Below the pieces are notes generated by a model. The model was not told the origin of the DNA and ran no database searches. It saw only the letters and a list, made by a program, of their open reading frames with translations. Below are positions 15,429 to 23,588 of a stretch of DNA of 26,794 nt, one piece after another. Every line of letters begins with the position of its first letter. Position 1 is the first letter of the stretch. Origin of the DNA: Lachnospiraceae bacterium. GTDB taxonomy: Bacteria > Bacillota > Clostridia > Lachnospirales > Lachnospiraceae. Location: NCBI GenBank assembly GCA_902362715.1, contig CABIXN010000006.1, positions 1 to 26,794 on the forward strand, read 5' to 3'. The translations under genes and the position numbers were made by a program.

Positions 15429-18005
15429 TCATTCATTTTGTCCGTCATGGCTGTGTCCCTCTGACTGCCCTTGATTATCCTTATTGTCTCTTAAATTCGG
15501 GAATATTTTATCCAGAATACCTTCTTCCTGTGTATCTTCTGTGTGAACGTCACAAGTATCCTCCGGCAGAATCTGAGCCTGTGTATCCTCCGGTACTTTT
15601 CCTTCTGCATCTTTTTTAATAAACACACCGTCCTGCTTGCTTTCATCCGGGCAGTAATCTCCCGCCAGAAGTCCGGAGTCTTTACAAATCGTAGCCTCCA
15701 CATGCAGATCACAGGTCTCCTCCGGCTCACTTCCCTTTGCAAAATATTCTGTATAGACATCATCGCAAATTCCAGGGAGCGGAAGCAGCCCGGATGTTTT
15801 ACAAATAGAAACTTTGACAATGCCCTTTGGCACAGAAAATCCGGTATTCTGTTTCCCTGCATGAATGCGCTGCATAATATCCTTCCAGATCAATTTTGAA
15901 TATCTGGTAGAAGTAAGACTTGTATTATCATCATTTCCTCCCCATACAACACAGGTATAATAAGGAGAAAATCCGGCCAGCCAGGTATCTCTGTTATCGT
16001 TTGTAGTACCTGTTTTGGCAGCAATTGTCATTCCGCTGAAATTAGCCGCAACTCCGGTACCGGATTTTAAAACATCCTGCATAGCAGATGTCAACAGAAA
16101 TGCTGTACTCTCTTCGATCACTGAACGGGTTTGAGGCTCATTTTCTAAAAGAACATTCCCGTCACGATCCAGTACCTTCGTATATAATATGGGCTCTGTA
16201 TAGGTTCCACTGTTAGCTACTGCTGCAAAAGCTGCCGCAAGCTCAATATTTTTCACTCCGTACTGAAGTCCTCCCAGAGCCATAGGCTGTCCCACATCAT
16301 CCGTTGTAAGATCATCAAAACCAAATTTTTTCAGATATTCGTATCCCTTCTCCGGGGTAATATCTGTCAAAGTCTTAACTGCAACTACATTCACAGACTG
16401 TGCGATTGCAGAACGGATGGTAATATACCCCTGATATCTGCGGTTGGCATTTTTTACCTCTTTACCATTCTGATAACGATACGGTTCGTCTAAAACAGTT
16501 GTTCCAAGAGTATACTTGCCGGACTCTAGCGCCGGGGCGTATGTGGACAGAATTTTAAATGTAGAGCCCGGCTGCCGGCGTACGCCTGTGGCACGGTTTA
16601 AAGTCTGACTGCCGGACTTTTCACCCCTTCCGCCTACAATCGCCTGTACCGTTCCGGTATGCTGGTCCATCACAGTGACCGAAACCTGCGGTTCCGGCGT
16701 AAAGGTAATATTTTCACCGATAATACTGCCGCCTTCTTTCAGCATTTCTTCCCGGTAATCATCAACAGCCGCCTGGGCTTCTTTTTCGGAATCATAGTTA
16801 ATGCTGAAATTATTATTTCCGGTTTTTTTCCGATAGAAACTTAACATTGTCTGGTCACTGTAATTTTCAACAGTTCCGTCTTCCCTCTCAATACTAAGCG
16901 CATAGGAGAAAGAAATCTTTGACTTTCCTGAATAATTACTGCTGCTGTTTGCTTCCTCGTCACATATTTTCTGTATCTTGGAATCCTGAGTGGAGTATAC
17001 CGTCAGTCCTCCGCTGTATAATTCCTTATATGCCTGTGATTCTGTATATCCGGCCTCCTGAAGGTCTTCGATCAGCTGTTTTGTCAGAGCATCTACAAAA
17101 TAGGAAGTTACATTGCTGCTCTCCTGTGTTTTCGTATTATATTTCTCAATTCTCTCATATACATCATCTTTCAGAGCCTCATCATGCTGTTCCTGCGAAA
17201 TATAGCCCTGGTCTAACATATTGTCTAACACTTTCTGACGACGTTTTGCGTTATCCTCCGGGCTGGTAATGGGATTGTATTTTGATGGATTCTGAGTAAT
17301 TGCTGCTAAAACGGCACATTCCGACAAATTCAGATCAGAAACATCCTTTCCAAAATACCGTTTAGACGCCGCCTGCACTCCAAGAGTATTTTGTCCCAGA
17401 TTAATGGTATTCAGATAATTCTCCATAATCCATTCTTTGGACACCTTTTTCTCAAGCTCTAAAGCCAAATACTGTTCCTGAAGCTTACGAACAACCCGTT
17501 CTGCCTTACCCTCGCTGGTCCAGCCGTCAAAGACATTATTTTTCAAAAGCTGCTGTGTCAGTGTACTGGCACCTTCTGAAAAACTTCCGGTAGTCAATCC
17601 CTTTACACCTGCTCTTAAAATTCCCTTTACATCAATTCCGTGATGGTCATAAAACCGCGCATCCTCAATGGCTACAAATGCATGCTGAAGATCCTCTGGT
17701 ATTTCATCCAGCACCGCATACACACGATTTGAGCCGGAAGCCACAAGCTCTGCCGTTACTTCACCATCGGTATCCAGCACGGTAGTCATATATCCGGTGG
17801 GAGCAGCATCAATCGCTTCGATCTCAGGCGCAGAATCAATTACACCTTTTACAAAATATGCTCCGGCGCAGACAGTGGCTGCTGCTGCCAGCAAGAACAA
17901 AATCAGCACGATCTTAATGCACAAAACCCCTGCTCTTTTTTTATTCATATTGCCTTTAGAAAACTCTTTCTCTCTTCTTCCGGCACCCTTCTTTCCATAA
18001 TTCAT
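15429..18005 (-). CDS. Class A penicillin-binding protein (PBP1a type)
   Basis: This 858-residue bifunctional wall synthase has a cytoplasmic basic N-terminus and one membrane segment (about 29-52). The GT51 glycosyltransferase follows, with catalytic Glu114 in 'EDARFYDHHGID' and 'GASTLTQQLLKN' (145-156). The transpeptidase domain has S481-T-F-K484, S537-V-N539 and K664-T-G. The last ~150 residues contain Cys pairs ('CDLHVEATICKDSGLL', 'DTCDVH') and an acidic tail, an extension found in many clostridial PBPs. It polymerises and cross-links peptidoglycan outside the membrane. GGAGGA lies 6-7 nt before the ATG. First gene of the unit with trxB. Confidence 0.95.
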   Translation of the reverse strand: MNYGKKGAGRREKEFSKGNMNKKRAGVLCIKIVLILFLLAAAATVCAGAYFVKGVIDSAPEIEAIDAAPTGYMTTVLDTDGEVTAELVASGSNRVYAVLDEIPEDLQHAFVAIEDARFYDHHGIDVKGILRAGVKGLTTGSFSEGASTLTQQLLKNNVFDGWTSEGKAERVVRKLQEQYLALELEKKVSKEWIMENYLNTINLGQNTLGVQAASKRYFGKDVSDLNLSECAVLAAITQNPSKYNPITSPEDNAKRRQKVLDNMLDQGYISQEQHDEALKDDVYERIEKYNTKTQESSNVTSYFVDALTKQLIEDLQEAGYTESQAYKELYSGGLTVYSTQDSKIQKICDEEANSSSNYSGKSKISFSYALSIEREDGTVENYSDQTMLSFYRKKTGNNNFSINYDSEKEAQAAVDDYREEMLKEGGSIIGENITFTPEPQVSVTVMDQHTGTVQAIVGGRGEKSGSQTLNRATGVRRQPGSTFKILSTYAPALESGKYTLGTTVLDEPYRYQNGKEVKNANRRYQGYITIRSAIAQSVNVVAVKTLTDITPEKGYEYLKKFGFDDLTTDDVGQPMALGGLQYGVKNIELAAAFAAVANSGTYTEPILYTKVLDRDGNVLLENEPQTRSVIEESTAFLLTSAMQDVLKSGTGVAANFSGMTIAAKTGTTNDNRDTWLAGFSPYYTCVVWGGNDDNTSLTSTRYSKLIWKDIMQRIHAGKQNTGFSVPKGIVKVSICKTSGLLPLPGICDDVYTEYFAKGSEPEETCDLHVEATICKDSGLLAGDYCPDESKQDGVFIKKDAEGKVPEDTQAQILPEDTCDVHTEDTQEEGILDKIFPNLRDNKDNQGQSEGHSHDGQNE

Positions 18006-18045
18006 GAATGTTCCTCCATTGTATAAGCTCCCATATTAGTTACAT

Positions 18046-18054
18046 ATTATACCA
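18046..18054 (-). promoter_or_regulatory. Extended -10 promoter of the PBP gene
   Basis: The minus strand reads TGGTATAAT, an extended -10 (TGn plus perfect TATAAT), with only a weak -35 (TTTCTT, 17 bp upstream). It lies about 40 bp before the start codon. Confidence 0.65.
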
Positions 18055-18142
18055 TTTCTTCTCCACAAAAGAAACTTTTATCACTAGTTTTCCTCATATG
18101 TACCAAAAACTTACATAATCCTCCATACTTTTAAAATCAATA

Positions 18143-18151
18143 TGGTATAAT
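18143..18151 (+). promoter_or_regulatory. Extended -10 promoter of the YigZ-type gene
   Basis: The same nonamer TGGTATAAT occurs on the plus strand, about 60 bp before the start codon, without a good -35. Between it and the gene lies GCAGATG-A-CATCTGC (18167-18181), a 7-bp perfect dyad in the 5' untranslated region. Confidence 0.6.
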
Positions 18152-18212
18152 AACAGCAGATACACTGCAGATGACATCTGCCATCTGATTCCATTATGAA
18201 AAGGACTAATTT

Positions 18213-18875
18213 ATGACTGATTATTTATTTATTTACAAAGGCGGGCAGGACGAAATTGAGGAAAAAAAGTCCCGTTTTATTGCACACATTGAGCCTATAG
18301 CAACAGAACAGGACGCTCTTGACTTCATTGCCCGCACAAAAAAGCAATATTGGGATGCCCGTCATAACTGCTTTGCCTATGTACTAGGTTCTAACCATGA
18401 ACTGCAAAGATGCAGCGATGACGGAGAGCCGGGGGGCACCGCCGGACGTCCTATGCTGGATGTGCTTCTTAAAGAAAACATCCACAACTGCGCTGCTGTG
18501 GTCACCAGATATTTCGGCGGAACGCTCCTTGGTACCGGAGGACTTGTCCGGGCGTACCAAAAGTCCCTGCAAGCAGGACTTTCTAACTGTATCATACTAA
18601 CACGTTCAAAAGGTACAAAGCTACATCTTTACACTGATTATACGGGTCTTGGAAAAATTCAATATCTTCTGGCAAAAGAAGGGATTCCCACCCTGGACAG
18701 CAATTATACCCACCAGGTGGAGATGACCATATTGATACCGTCACATCAGCTGGAACATATAAAAACACAAATTATTGAGTGTACCAATGGCAGTGCCGTA
18801 CTGGAGCTTTCGGATACAGTTTCCTTTGCTGTATATGAAGGAAATATTCTTATTTTAGATGAAATTTCTTCATAA
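18213..18875 (+). CDS. YigZ/IMPACT-family protein
   Basis: This 220-residue protein carries the family signature R66-x-SDDGEPxGTAGxP (66-80) and 'VTRYFGGTLLGTGGLVRAY', the usual second block, followed by a C-terminal DUF1949-like domain (about 135-205). Length matches the family. The eukaryotic relative IMPACT binds GCN1 and modulates translation stress; the bacterial role is unsettled. AAAGGA lies 7 nt before the ATG. It is a single gene, divergent from the PBP operon. No convincing terminator follows: only a weak CCGGT/ACCGG hairpin without a T-run at about 18898-18920. Confidence 0.93.
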   Translation: MTDYLFIYKGGQDEIEEKKSRFIAHIEPIATEQDALDFIARTKKQYWDARHNCFAYVLGSNHELQRCSDDGEPGGTAGRPMLDVLLKENIHNCAAVVTRYFGGTLLGTGGLVRAYQKSLQAGLSNCIILTRSKGTKLHLYTDYTGLGKIQYLLAKEGIPTLDSNYTHQVEMTILIPSHQLEHIKTQIIECTNGSAVLELSDTVSFAVYEGNILILDEISS

Positions 18876-18960
18876 TTATTTGTTTCGCAGCCCCTTTTCC
18901 GGTTTTAAAATGACCGGGATTTACTCACAGGAATTTTTTTCAAAAAAATAAAAAAAGTAC

Positions 18961-18989
18961 TTGCTTTTCTCAAATGTATCAGATATAAT
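18961..18989 (+). promoter_or_regulatory. tRNA-Gln promoter
   Basis: -35 TTGCTT (18961-18966), a 17-bp spacer and perfect -10 TATAAT (18984-18989), with the tRNA starting 19 nt later. Confidence 0.85.
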
Positions 18990-19007
18990 AGTCTTCGTTG
19001 AGAACAA

Positions 19008-19079
19008 AGGGCTATCGCCAAATGGTAAGGCAACGGACTCTGACTCCGTCATTTCAAGGTTCGAATCCTTGTAGCCCTG
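19008..19079 (+). tRNA. tRNA-Gln (anticodon CUG)
   Basis: The 72-nt cloverleaf can be drawn by hand. The acceptor AGGGCTA pairs with TAGCCCT, the D arm is GCC/GGC, the anticodon stem is ACGGA/TCCGT with loop CTCTGAC (anticodon CTG), and the T arm is CAAGG-TTCGAAT-CCTTG. The discriminator is G73. CCA is not encoded. The first pair is A1-U72 rather than the usual U1-A72 of bacterial tRNA-Gln. Confidence 0.96.
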
Positions 19080-19085
19080 TTGAGG

Positions 19086-19112
19086 AAAGCACCATTTTTA
19101 TGGTGCTTTTTT
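19086..19112 (+). terminator. tRNA-Gln terminator
   Basis: The stem AAAGCACCAT (19086-19095) / ATGGTGCTTT (19100-19109) has loop TTTT and a T-run to 19112. The T-run merges with the first bases of repeat copy B. Confidence 0.9.
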
Positions 19113-19176
19113 GCTCTATAGAAAATACTGTATTGTGATAAAGCTGAACAGTACCGATTCCTATAGAGCAAAAAAA
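19107..19176 (+). repeat. 70-bp palindromic intergenic element, copy B
   Basis: Terminal inverted repeats TTTTTTGCTCTATAG (19107-19121) and CTATAGAGCAAAAAA (19161-19175) flank a centre that is about 96% identical to the reverse complement of 10096-10166. It starts inside the T-run of the tRNA terminator. There is no ORF. It is followed by GC-rich DNA with CCGC/GCGG complementarity (19181-19201) and then the multi-hairpin array. Confidence 0.9.
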
Positions 19177-19210
19177 CGCTCCGCTATGGATCCCACTGCG
19201 GCGGAATAGA

Positions 19211-19268
19211 ATCATGTCGCAAAAGCGACCCGCCGCAGGCGGAGAATGTGCTTTGCACATTCTTTTTT
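19211..19268 (+). repeat. Multi-hairpin intergenic repeat, copy B
   Basis: Three hairpins lie in tandem: GTCGC-AAAA-GCGAC (19216-19229), CCGCC-GCA-GGCGG (19230-19242) and AGAATGTGC-TTT-GCACATTCT (19243-19263). The last runs into six T (19263-19268), so it is an intrinsic terminator in the rightward direction. The array is homologous to copy C at 13129-13188 (other strand). One pair of the first hairpin is C-G here and T-A there. Confidence 0.88.
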
Positions 19269-19297
19269 ATTTTTTATCTTTACCAGGAGATATGATT

Positions 19298-20005
19298 ATG
19301 TATAGTTTTAAAAGCAGGGTCCGCTTCAGCGAAGTGGACGCAAAACAAAATTTGACTCTTTATTCCATTTTAAATTATTTTCAGGACTGCAGTATTTTTC
19401 ATTCTGAATACATTCAGGCAGGCATTGACCACCTTACCAGTGAGGGACATGCATGGATTTTGTCTTCCTGGCAGGTAATCGCAGACCACTGCCCTTCACT
19501 GGGAGACGAGATTGAGGTCAGTACCTGGGCCTATGGTTTTCGAGGATTTTACGGGTATCGTAATTTTAAAATTGAAGACCAGGAGGGCCGCATTGCAGCC
19601 TGTGCTAACACAATCTGGACATTTATGGACCTGAATACAAAATCCCCCGTCCGCATTCCAAAACATATTCAGGATGCCTATGGATTTGAGCCGCAGCTGC
19701 CTATGGAAAACGCCCCAAGAAAAATACGGCTTCCCCAAAACGGAATTCCATGCAAACCACTTACGGTCCACAAGTTCCAGATTGACACGAACCATCACAT
19801 GAACAATGCCCAATATGTGCTGATGGCCCAGGAATATCTGCCGGAGCAGTCCATAATTACCCAGATGCGGGCGGATTACCGCAAATCCGCAGTGCTGAAC
19901 GATATGATCTATCCGGTTGTTACACATACAAATCTGCAGACAACCGTCGCTCTCAACGATTCCGACGGTTCTCCATATGCAATTATTGAATTTAACAGGA
20001 GGTAA
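19298..20005 (+). CDS. Acyl-ACP thioesterase (FatA/FatB type)
   Basis: This 235-residue double hot-dog thioesterase has N-terminal 'FSEVDAKQNLTLYSILNYFQD' with the family's 'WILSSWQV', and the second domain has the catalytic triplet D163-x-N165-x-H167 in 'DTNHHMNNAQYV'. It releases free fatty acids from acyl-ACP. The ATG at 19298 has AGGAGA 7 nt upstream. A second ATG two codons earlier is too close to the ribosome binding site, and a longer version would run into the hairpin repeat. The last codons AGG AGG TAA are themselves the ribosome binding site of the next gene. No promoter fits between the array's terminator and this gene. Confidence 0.93.
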   Translation: MYSFKSRVRFSEVDAKQNLTLYSILNYFQDCSIFHSEYIQAGIDHLTSEGHAWILSSWQVIADHCPSLGDEIEVSTWAYGFRGFYGYRNFKIEDQEGRIAACANTIWTFMDLNTKSPVRIPKHIQDAYGFEPQLPMENAPRKIRLPQNGIPCKPLTVHKFQIDTNHHMNNAQYVLMAQEYLPEQSIITQMRADYRKSAVLNDMIYPVVTHTNLQTTVALNDSDGSPYAIIEFNRR

Positions 20006-20006
20006 C

Positions 20007-20849
20007 ATGTTACACTTAGGAGAAAAACAATCACTGACCGTGGTAAAAACCGTGGACTTTGGTATCTATCTGGCAGAAAACCAGGAAAGCCAGGAACGGG
20101 TGCTTCTTCCAAAGAAGCAGGTACCGGAAGGAATTAAGCTCCACGATACCATTGAAGTCTTTTTATACAAGGATTCCAAAGACAGACTTATCGCTACTAC
20201 CGCAGAGCCCGCTCTGCTTTTAAATGAATTTGCCGTTCTGACGGTCTCACAGGTAAGCCATATCGGCGCTTTCCTAAACTGGGGACTGGAAAAAGATCTG
20301 TTTCTTCCTTATAAAGAACAGCTGGCCAAAGTAAAGGAAGGCGATCAGGTACTAGTAACTCTTTATATTGATAAAAGCCGCCGCCTGTGTGCTTCTATGC
20401 GGGGACTTTATCATTTACTAAAAACAGATTCCCCATACCAAAAAGGGGATCTGGTACAGGGACGCGTCTATGAATTTAGTGATAACTTCGGCGCCTTTAT
20501 AGCTGTGGATGACTGCTATTCCGCCAGAATTCCGTCTCATGAAGATCATACTGCCATTCATATCGGACAGATGATCGAAGCCAAAGTTACCAATGTAAAA
20601 CCCGACGGAAAACTAGACCTTACACTCCGGGAAAAGGCCCATATTCAGATGGATAAAGATGCCCAGCGTATTTTAAATATCATTGATCAGTATGCCGGTG
20701 TTCTTCCTTTCAATGATAAAGCTTCACCGGAGATCATTCAGCGGGAAACACAGCTGAGCAAAAATGCATTCAAGCGGGCCGTGGGACGGCTTTACAAAGA
20801 ACGGAAAATTATAATTACAGAAAAAAGCATCCGCAGAATTGACAAGTAA
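20007..20849 (+). CDS. cvfB: CvfB-type S1 RNA-binding protein
   Basis: This 280-residue protein has three S1-like beta-barrel domains in order (about 1-65, 70-132 and 145-208; the third reads 'GDLVQGRVYEFSDNFGAFIAV') and a C-terminal winged helix (about 222-280, 'LSKNAFKRAVGRLYKERKI'). This is the CvfB/YitL architecture and length. In Staphylococcus the protein affects virulence gene expression through RNA binding; here it is a general RNA-binding regulator. The start at 20007 is fixed by AGGAGG, which overlaps the end of the thioesterase gene, 4 nt before the ATG. Confidence 0.93.
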   Translation: MLHLGEKQSLTVVKTVDFGIYLAENQESQERVLLPKKQVPEGIKLHDTIEVFLYKDSKDRLIATTAEPALLLNEFAVLTVSQVSHIGAFLNWGLEKDLFLPYKEQLAKVKEGDQVLVTLYIDKSRRLCASMRGLYHLLKTDSPYQKGDLVQGRVYEFSDNFGAFIAVDDCYSARIPSHEDHTAIHIGQMIEAKVTNVKPDGKLDLTLREKAHIQMDKDAQRILNIIDQYAGVLPFNDKASPEIIQRETQLSKNAFKRAVGRLYKERKIIITEKSIRRIDK

Positions 20850-20864
20850 AGGAGAATTGCTATT

Positions 20865-21239
20865 ATGAAAAAAGTAATTACAGCCAACAATGCGCCGGCC
20901 GCCATCGGGCCTTATTCCCAGGCTATTAAAACAGATACCCTGATCTATACCTCAGGCATTATTCCTGTAGTTCCTGAAACAGGATTTATTCCGGAGGGAA
21001 GCAGGGCACAGGCAGAACTTGCCTTTCAGAATCTGTCAAATCTTTTAGAGGCTTCCGGCAGCAGTATGGAAAAAGTCATAAAAACAACTGTTTTTATTAA
21101 AAAAATGGACGATTTTGGGGACATTAACCAGATTTACAGTAAATTTTTCCCGGAACCATATCCCGCAAGGAGTTGTGTTGAGGTGGCGCGCCTTCCCAAA
21201 GACGTCCTCCTGGAAATAGAAGCAATTGCAGAAAAGTAA
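20865..21239 (+). CDS. ridA: RidA family enamine/imine deaminase
   Basis: This 124-residue YjgF/YER057c/UK114 protein contains 'PAAIGPYSQAI' (11-21), the substrate-binding Arg102 in 'YPARSCVEVARLP' and Glu117 near the end, all typical of active RidA. It hydrolyses reactive 2-aminoacrylate and other enamines from PLP enzymes and forms trimers. AAAGGAGA lies 8-9 nt before the ATG. Third gene of the thioesterase-cvfB-ridA run (15-bp gap). It ends before a shared terminator with the convergent glutamine synthetase. Confidence 0.95.
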   Translation: MKKVITANNAPAAIGPYSQAIKTDTLIYTSGIIPVVPETGFIPEGSRAQAELAFQNLSNLLEASGSSMEKVIKTTVFIKKMDDFGDINQIYSKFFPEPYPARSCVEVARLPKDVLLEIEAIAEK

Positions 21240-21303
21240 ATCATTTTTAGAAACTGCAAAACCCAAGGAACAACCAGAGTCATTTAATTTTCGCAGTATT
21301 ATG

Positions 21304-21341
21304 AAAGGGCAGCGTGACCAAAACAAGTCGCGCTGCCCTTT
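21304..21341. terminator. Bidirectional terminator between ridA and the glutamine synthetase gene
   Basis: AAAGGGCAGCG plus TGAC (21304-21318) pairs with GTCG plus CGCTGCCCTTT (21327-21341): 15 bp with one wobble, loop CAAAACAA. The T-runs are short, so efficiency is uncertain, but position and strength fit a convergent terminator. Confidence 0.8.
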
Positions 21342-21347
21342 ATCTGT

Positions 21348-23462
21348 TTACACTTCAAATATAAGATCACTGTAAGAAGGCATAGGCCACATTTCTTTAT
21401 CTACCAGCATTTCCAGCTTGTCAATAGGGGTTCTGAGTTCCTCCATGGCTTTCATAACCGTATTCCTGTAAAACTCTGCCTGTGCTTTTCCTTCACACAT
21501 AGGGCATCCCTTTTCTACCGCATCTTCTAGTTTCGTCAATGCGCTTTTAGAAGCGGAAAGCAATGCCGAACATTCTGTCAGCAGCTGGGTCTGACAGCTG
21601 ATATCCGCATCGCAGGCAGCTTTCACCGCATTGATGGAATTAGCCAGAGAAGTAATATATTTGATTACTGCCGGAATAATATGTTTGCTTGCAATATCAA
21701 TCATTGCCCTGGCTTCAATATTAATCTCTTTTGCATAGGTTTCATACAAAATCTCCGCACGAGATTCCAGCTCTGTCCTGGTAAACACGCCAAACTTCTC
21801 AAACAGTTTCACTGCTTTCTCTGTAATCAGCGCCGGAATTGCATCCACCATAGATTTGATATTCGGAAGCCCTCTGTGCTCGGCCTCTTTCACCCATTCT
21901 TCAGAATAACCATTGCCGTTAAAAATAATTCTCTGATGTTCGGAGAAATAACGTTTGATCAGATTATGTACCGCACTATTAAAGTCCTCTGCCTTCTCCA
22001 GCTCATCGCAGGCTTCTGAAAATGCTTCTGCTACAATGGTATTCAGCACAACATTGGCAGCAGAAACCGAATCCTGAGCCCCAACCATACGAAACTCAAA
22101 CTTATTTCCTGTAAAGGCAAAAGGCGATGTACGATTACGGTCTGTGGCATCTTTTTCAAAATCAGGCAGGGTCTTAACACCGGTTGTCAGCATGCCGCCC
22201 TCCAGAGAATGTGTGGCCGTCCCTGTTGATAAAAGCTGTGCCACTACATCCTGAAGCTGCTCTCCTAAAAATACGGAAATAATTGCAGGAGGTGCCTCAT
22301 TAGCTCCCAGTCTGTGGTCATTTCCAACATCTGCGGCCGATTCTCTTAACAGATCCGCATGAATATCTACCGCTTTTAAAATACATGCAAGAATCATCAG
22401 AAACTGAATATTCTGGTATGGAGACACTCCCGGATCTAAAAGATTCATTCCATCATCCGTCACAAGAGACCAGTTATTGTGTTTGCCGGAACCATTCACA
22501 CCCACAAAGGGCTTTTCATGAAGCAGACACTTTAGTCCGTGCTTTGCGGCAGTCTTTTTCAGCACTTCCATAATCAGCTGGTTATGGTCAATGGCTATAT
22601 TAGCCTCCTCATAAATAGGCGCCAGTTCATGCTGAGCCGGAGCTACTTCATTATGCTGTGTCTTGGCCGGCACGCCCAGTTTCCAAAGCTCTTCGTTTAC
22701 ATCTTTCATATATGCGGCAATTCTTGGGGGAATAGCACCGAAATAGTGATCGTCCATTTCCTGGCCCTTAGGAGGCATAACTCCAAACAGGGTACGTCCG
22801 GTGAAAATCAGATCCTTCCGTTTCATATATTTCTCTTTATCTACAATAAAATATTCCTGCTCCGCGCCCACCGAAGGGGTAATTCTCGTTGCAGTTTCAT
22901 TTCCAAACAAACGCAGCAGCCGAAGGCCCTGTTTATTAATGGCCTCCATGGACCGAAGCAGCGGCGTCTTCTGATCTAGAGCTTCTCCCGTATAAGAACA
23001 AAATGCAGTAGGGATACACAATGTAGCGCCTGCGGCATCATGACGCACAAAAGCAAAGGATGTACAATCCCATGCGGTATATCCCCTTGCCTCAAAGGTC
23101 GCCCGAAGTCCTCCAGAAGGGAAAGAAGACGCATCCGGCTCTCCTTTAATCAGCTCTTTACCGGAAAAACTCATTAATACTTTACCGTTTTCCATAGGAG
23201 ACGTAATAAAGGAATCATGTTTCTCAGCTGTCACTCCGGTCAGAGGCTGAAACCAGTGCGTATAATGAGTTGCACCCTGCTCGATTGCCCATTCCTTCAT
23301 CTCATGGGCAATGATATCGGCCATTTCAAGATCCAGTTCTCTGCCCTCTTTGATGGTCTTTTTCAATTTCTGATATACTTTTTTGGGAAGACGCTCCTGC
23401 ATCACAGTATCATTAAATACGTTTTCACCAAAAATATCAGCTGCATTGAAATACTCTTTCAT
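21348..23462 (-). CDS. glnN: Glutamine synthetase type III (GSIII)
   Basis: This 704-residue enzyme has the GSIII-specific features: length near 700, 'HWFQPLTGVTAEKHDSF' (about 70-86), 'FPSGGLRATFEARGYTAWD' (about 114-132), 'GAEQEYFIVD' (about 199-208), 'KTQHNEVAPAQHELAPIYE' and 'GVNGSGKHNNWSL'. It makes glutamine from glutamate, ammonia and ATP in the cytoplasm. GAGAGGG lies 8 nt before the ATG. It is separated from the upstream lipid kinase by 126 bp with its own promoter and a leader hairpin, so it is probably an independent unit under nitrogen control. Confidence 0.96.
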   Translation of the reverse strand: MKEYFNAADIFGENVFNDTVMQERLPKKVYQKLKKTIKEGRELDLEMADIIAHEMKEWAIEQGATHYTHWFQPLTGVTAEKHDSFITSPMENGKVLMSFSGKELIKGEPDASSFPSGGLRATFEARGYTAWDCTSFAFVRHDAAGATLCIPTAFCSYTGEALDQKTPLLRSMEAINKQGLRLLRLFGNETATRITPSVGAEQEYFIVDKEKYMKRKDLIFTGRTLFGVMPPKGQEMDDHYFGAIPPRIAAYMKDVNEELWKLGVPAKTQHNEVAPAQHELAPIYEEANIAIDHNQLIMEVLKKTAAKHGLKCLLHEKPFVGVNGSGKHNNWSLVTDDGMNLLDPGVSPYQNIQFLMILACILKAVDIHADLLRESAADVGNDHRLGANEAPPAIISVFLGEQLQDVVAQLLSTGTATHSLEGGMLTTGVKTLPDFEKDATDRNRTSPFAFTGNKFEFRMVGAQDSVSAANVVLNTIVAEAFSEACDELEKAEDFNSAVHNLIKRYFSEHQRIIFNGNGYSEEWVKEAEHRGLPNIKSMVDAIPALITEKAVKLFEKFGVFTRTELESRAEILYETYAKEINIEARAMIDIASKHIIPAVIKYITSLANSINAVKAACDADISCQTQLLTECSALLSASKSALTKLEDAVEKGCPMCEGKAQAEFYRNTVMKAMEELRTPIDKLEMLVDKEMWPMPSYSDLIFEV

Positions 23463-23497
23463 ATTACGTTCCCTCTCTTTTCCACTTTTCTAATCGT

Positions 23498-23543
23498 GTC
23501 CCCAGAATCTTAAACGGAGACGTATTCATCACAGGAAATTATA
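23498..23543 (-). promoter_or_regulatory. Promoter and leader hairpin of the GSIII gene
   Basis: A perfect -10 TATAAT (minus strand, 23538-23543) has no strong -35. In the leader, GTCTCC (23516-23521) pairs with GGGGAC (23498-23503) around a 12-nt loop. The hairpin lies about 35 nt before the start codon and could be a control element; no known riboswitch class is recognised. Confidence 0.5.
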
Positions 23544-23588
23544 TCTGTTTTTCTCAAAAAAATAAAGCTATACTTCCAACTGTTTTCA

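Noticed and set aside
19214..19297. N-terminal extension of the acyl-ACP thioesterase
   Set aside because: It would be encoded by the hairpin array and terminator. A proper ribosome binding site exists 7 nt before the ATG at 19298.
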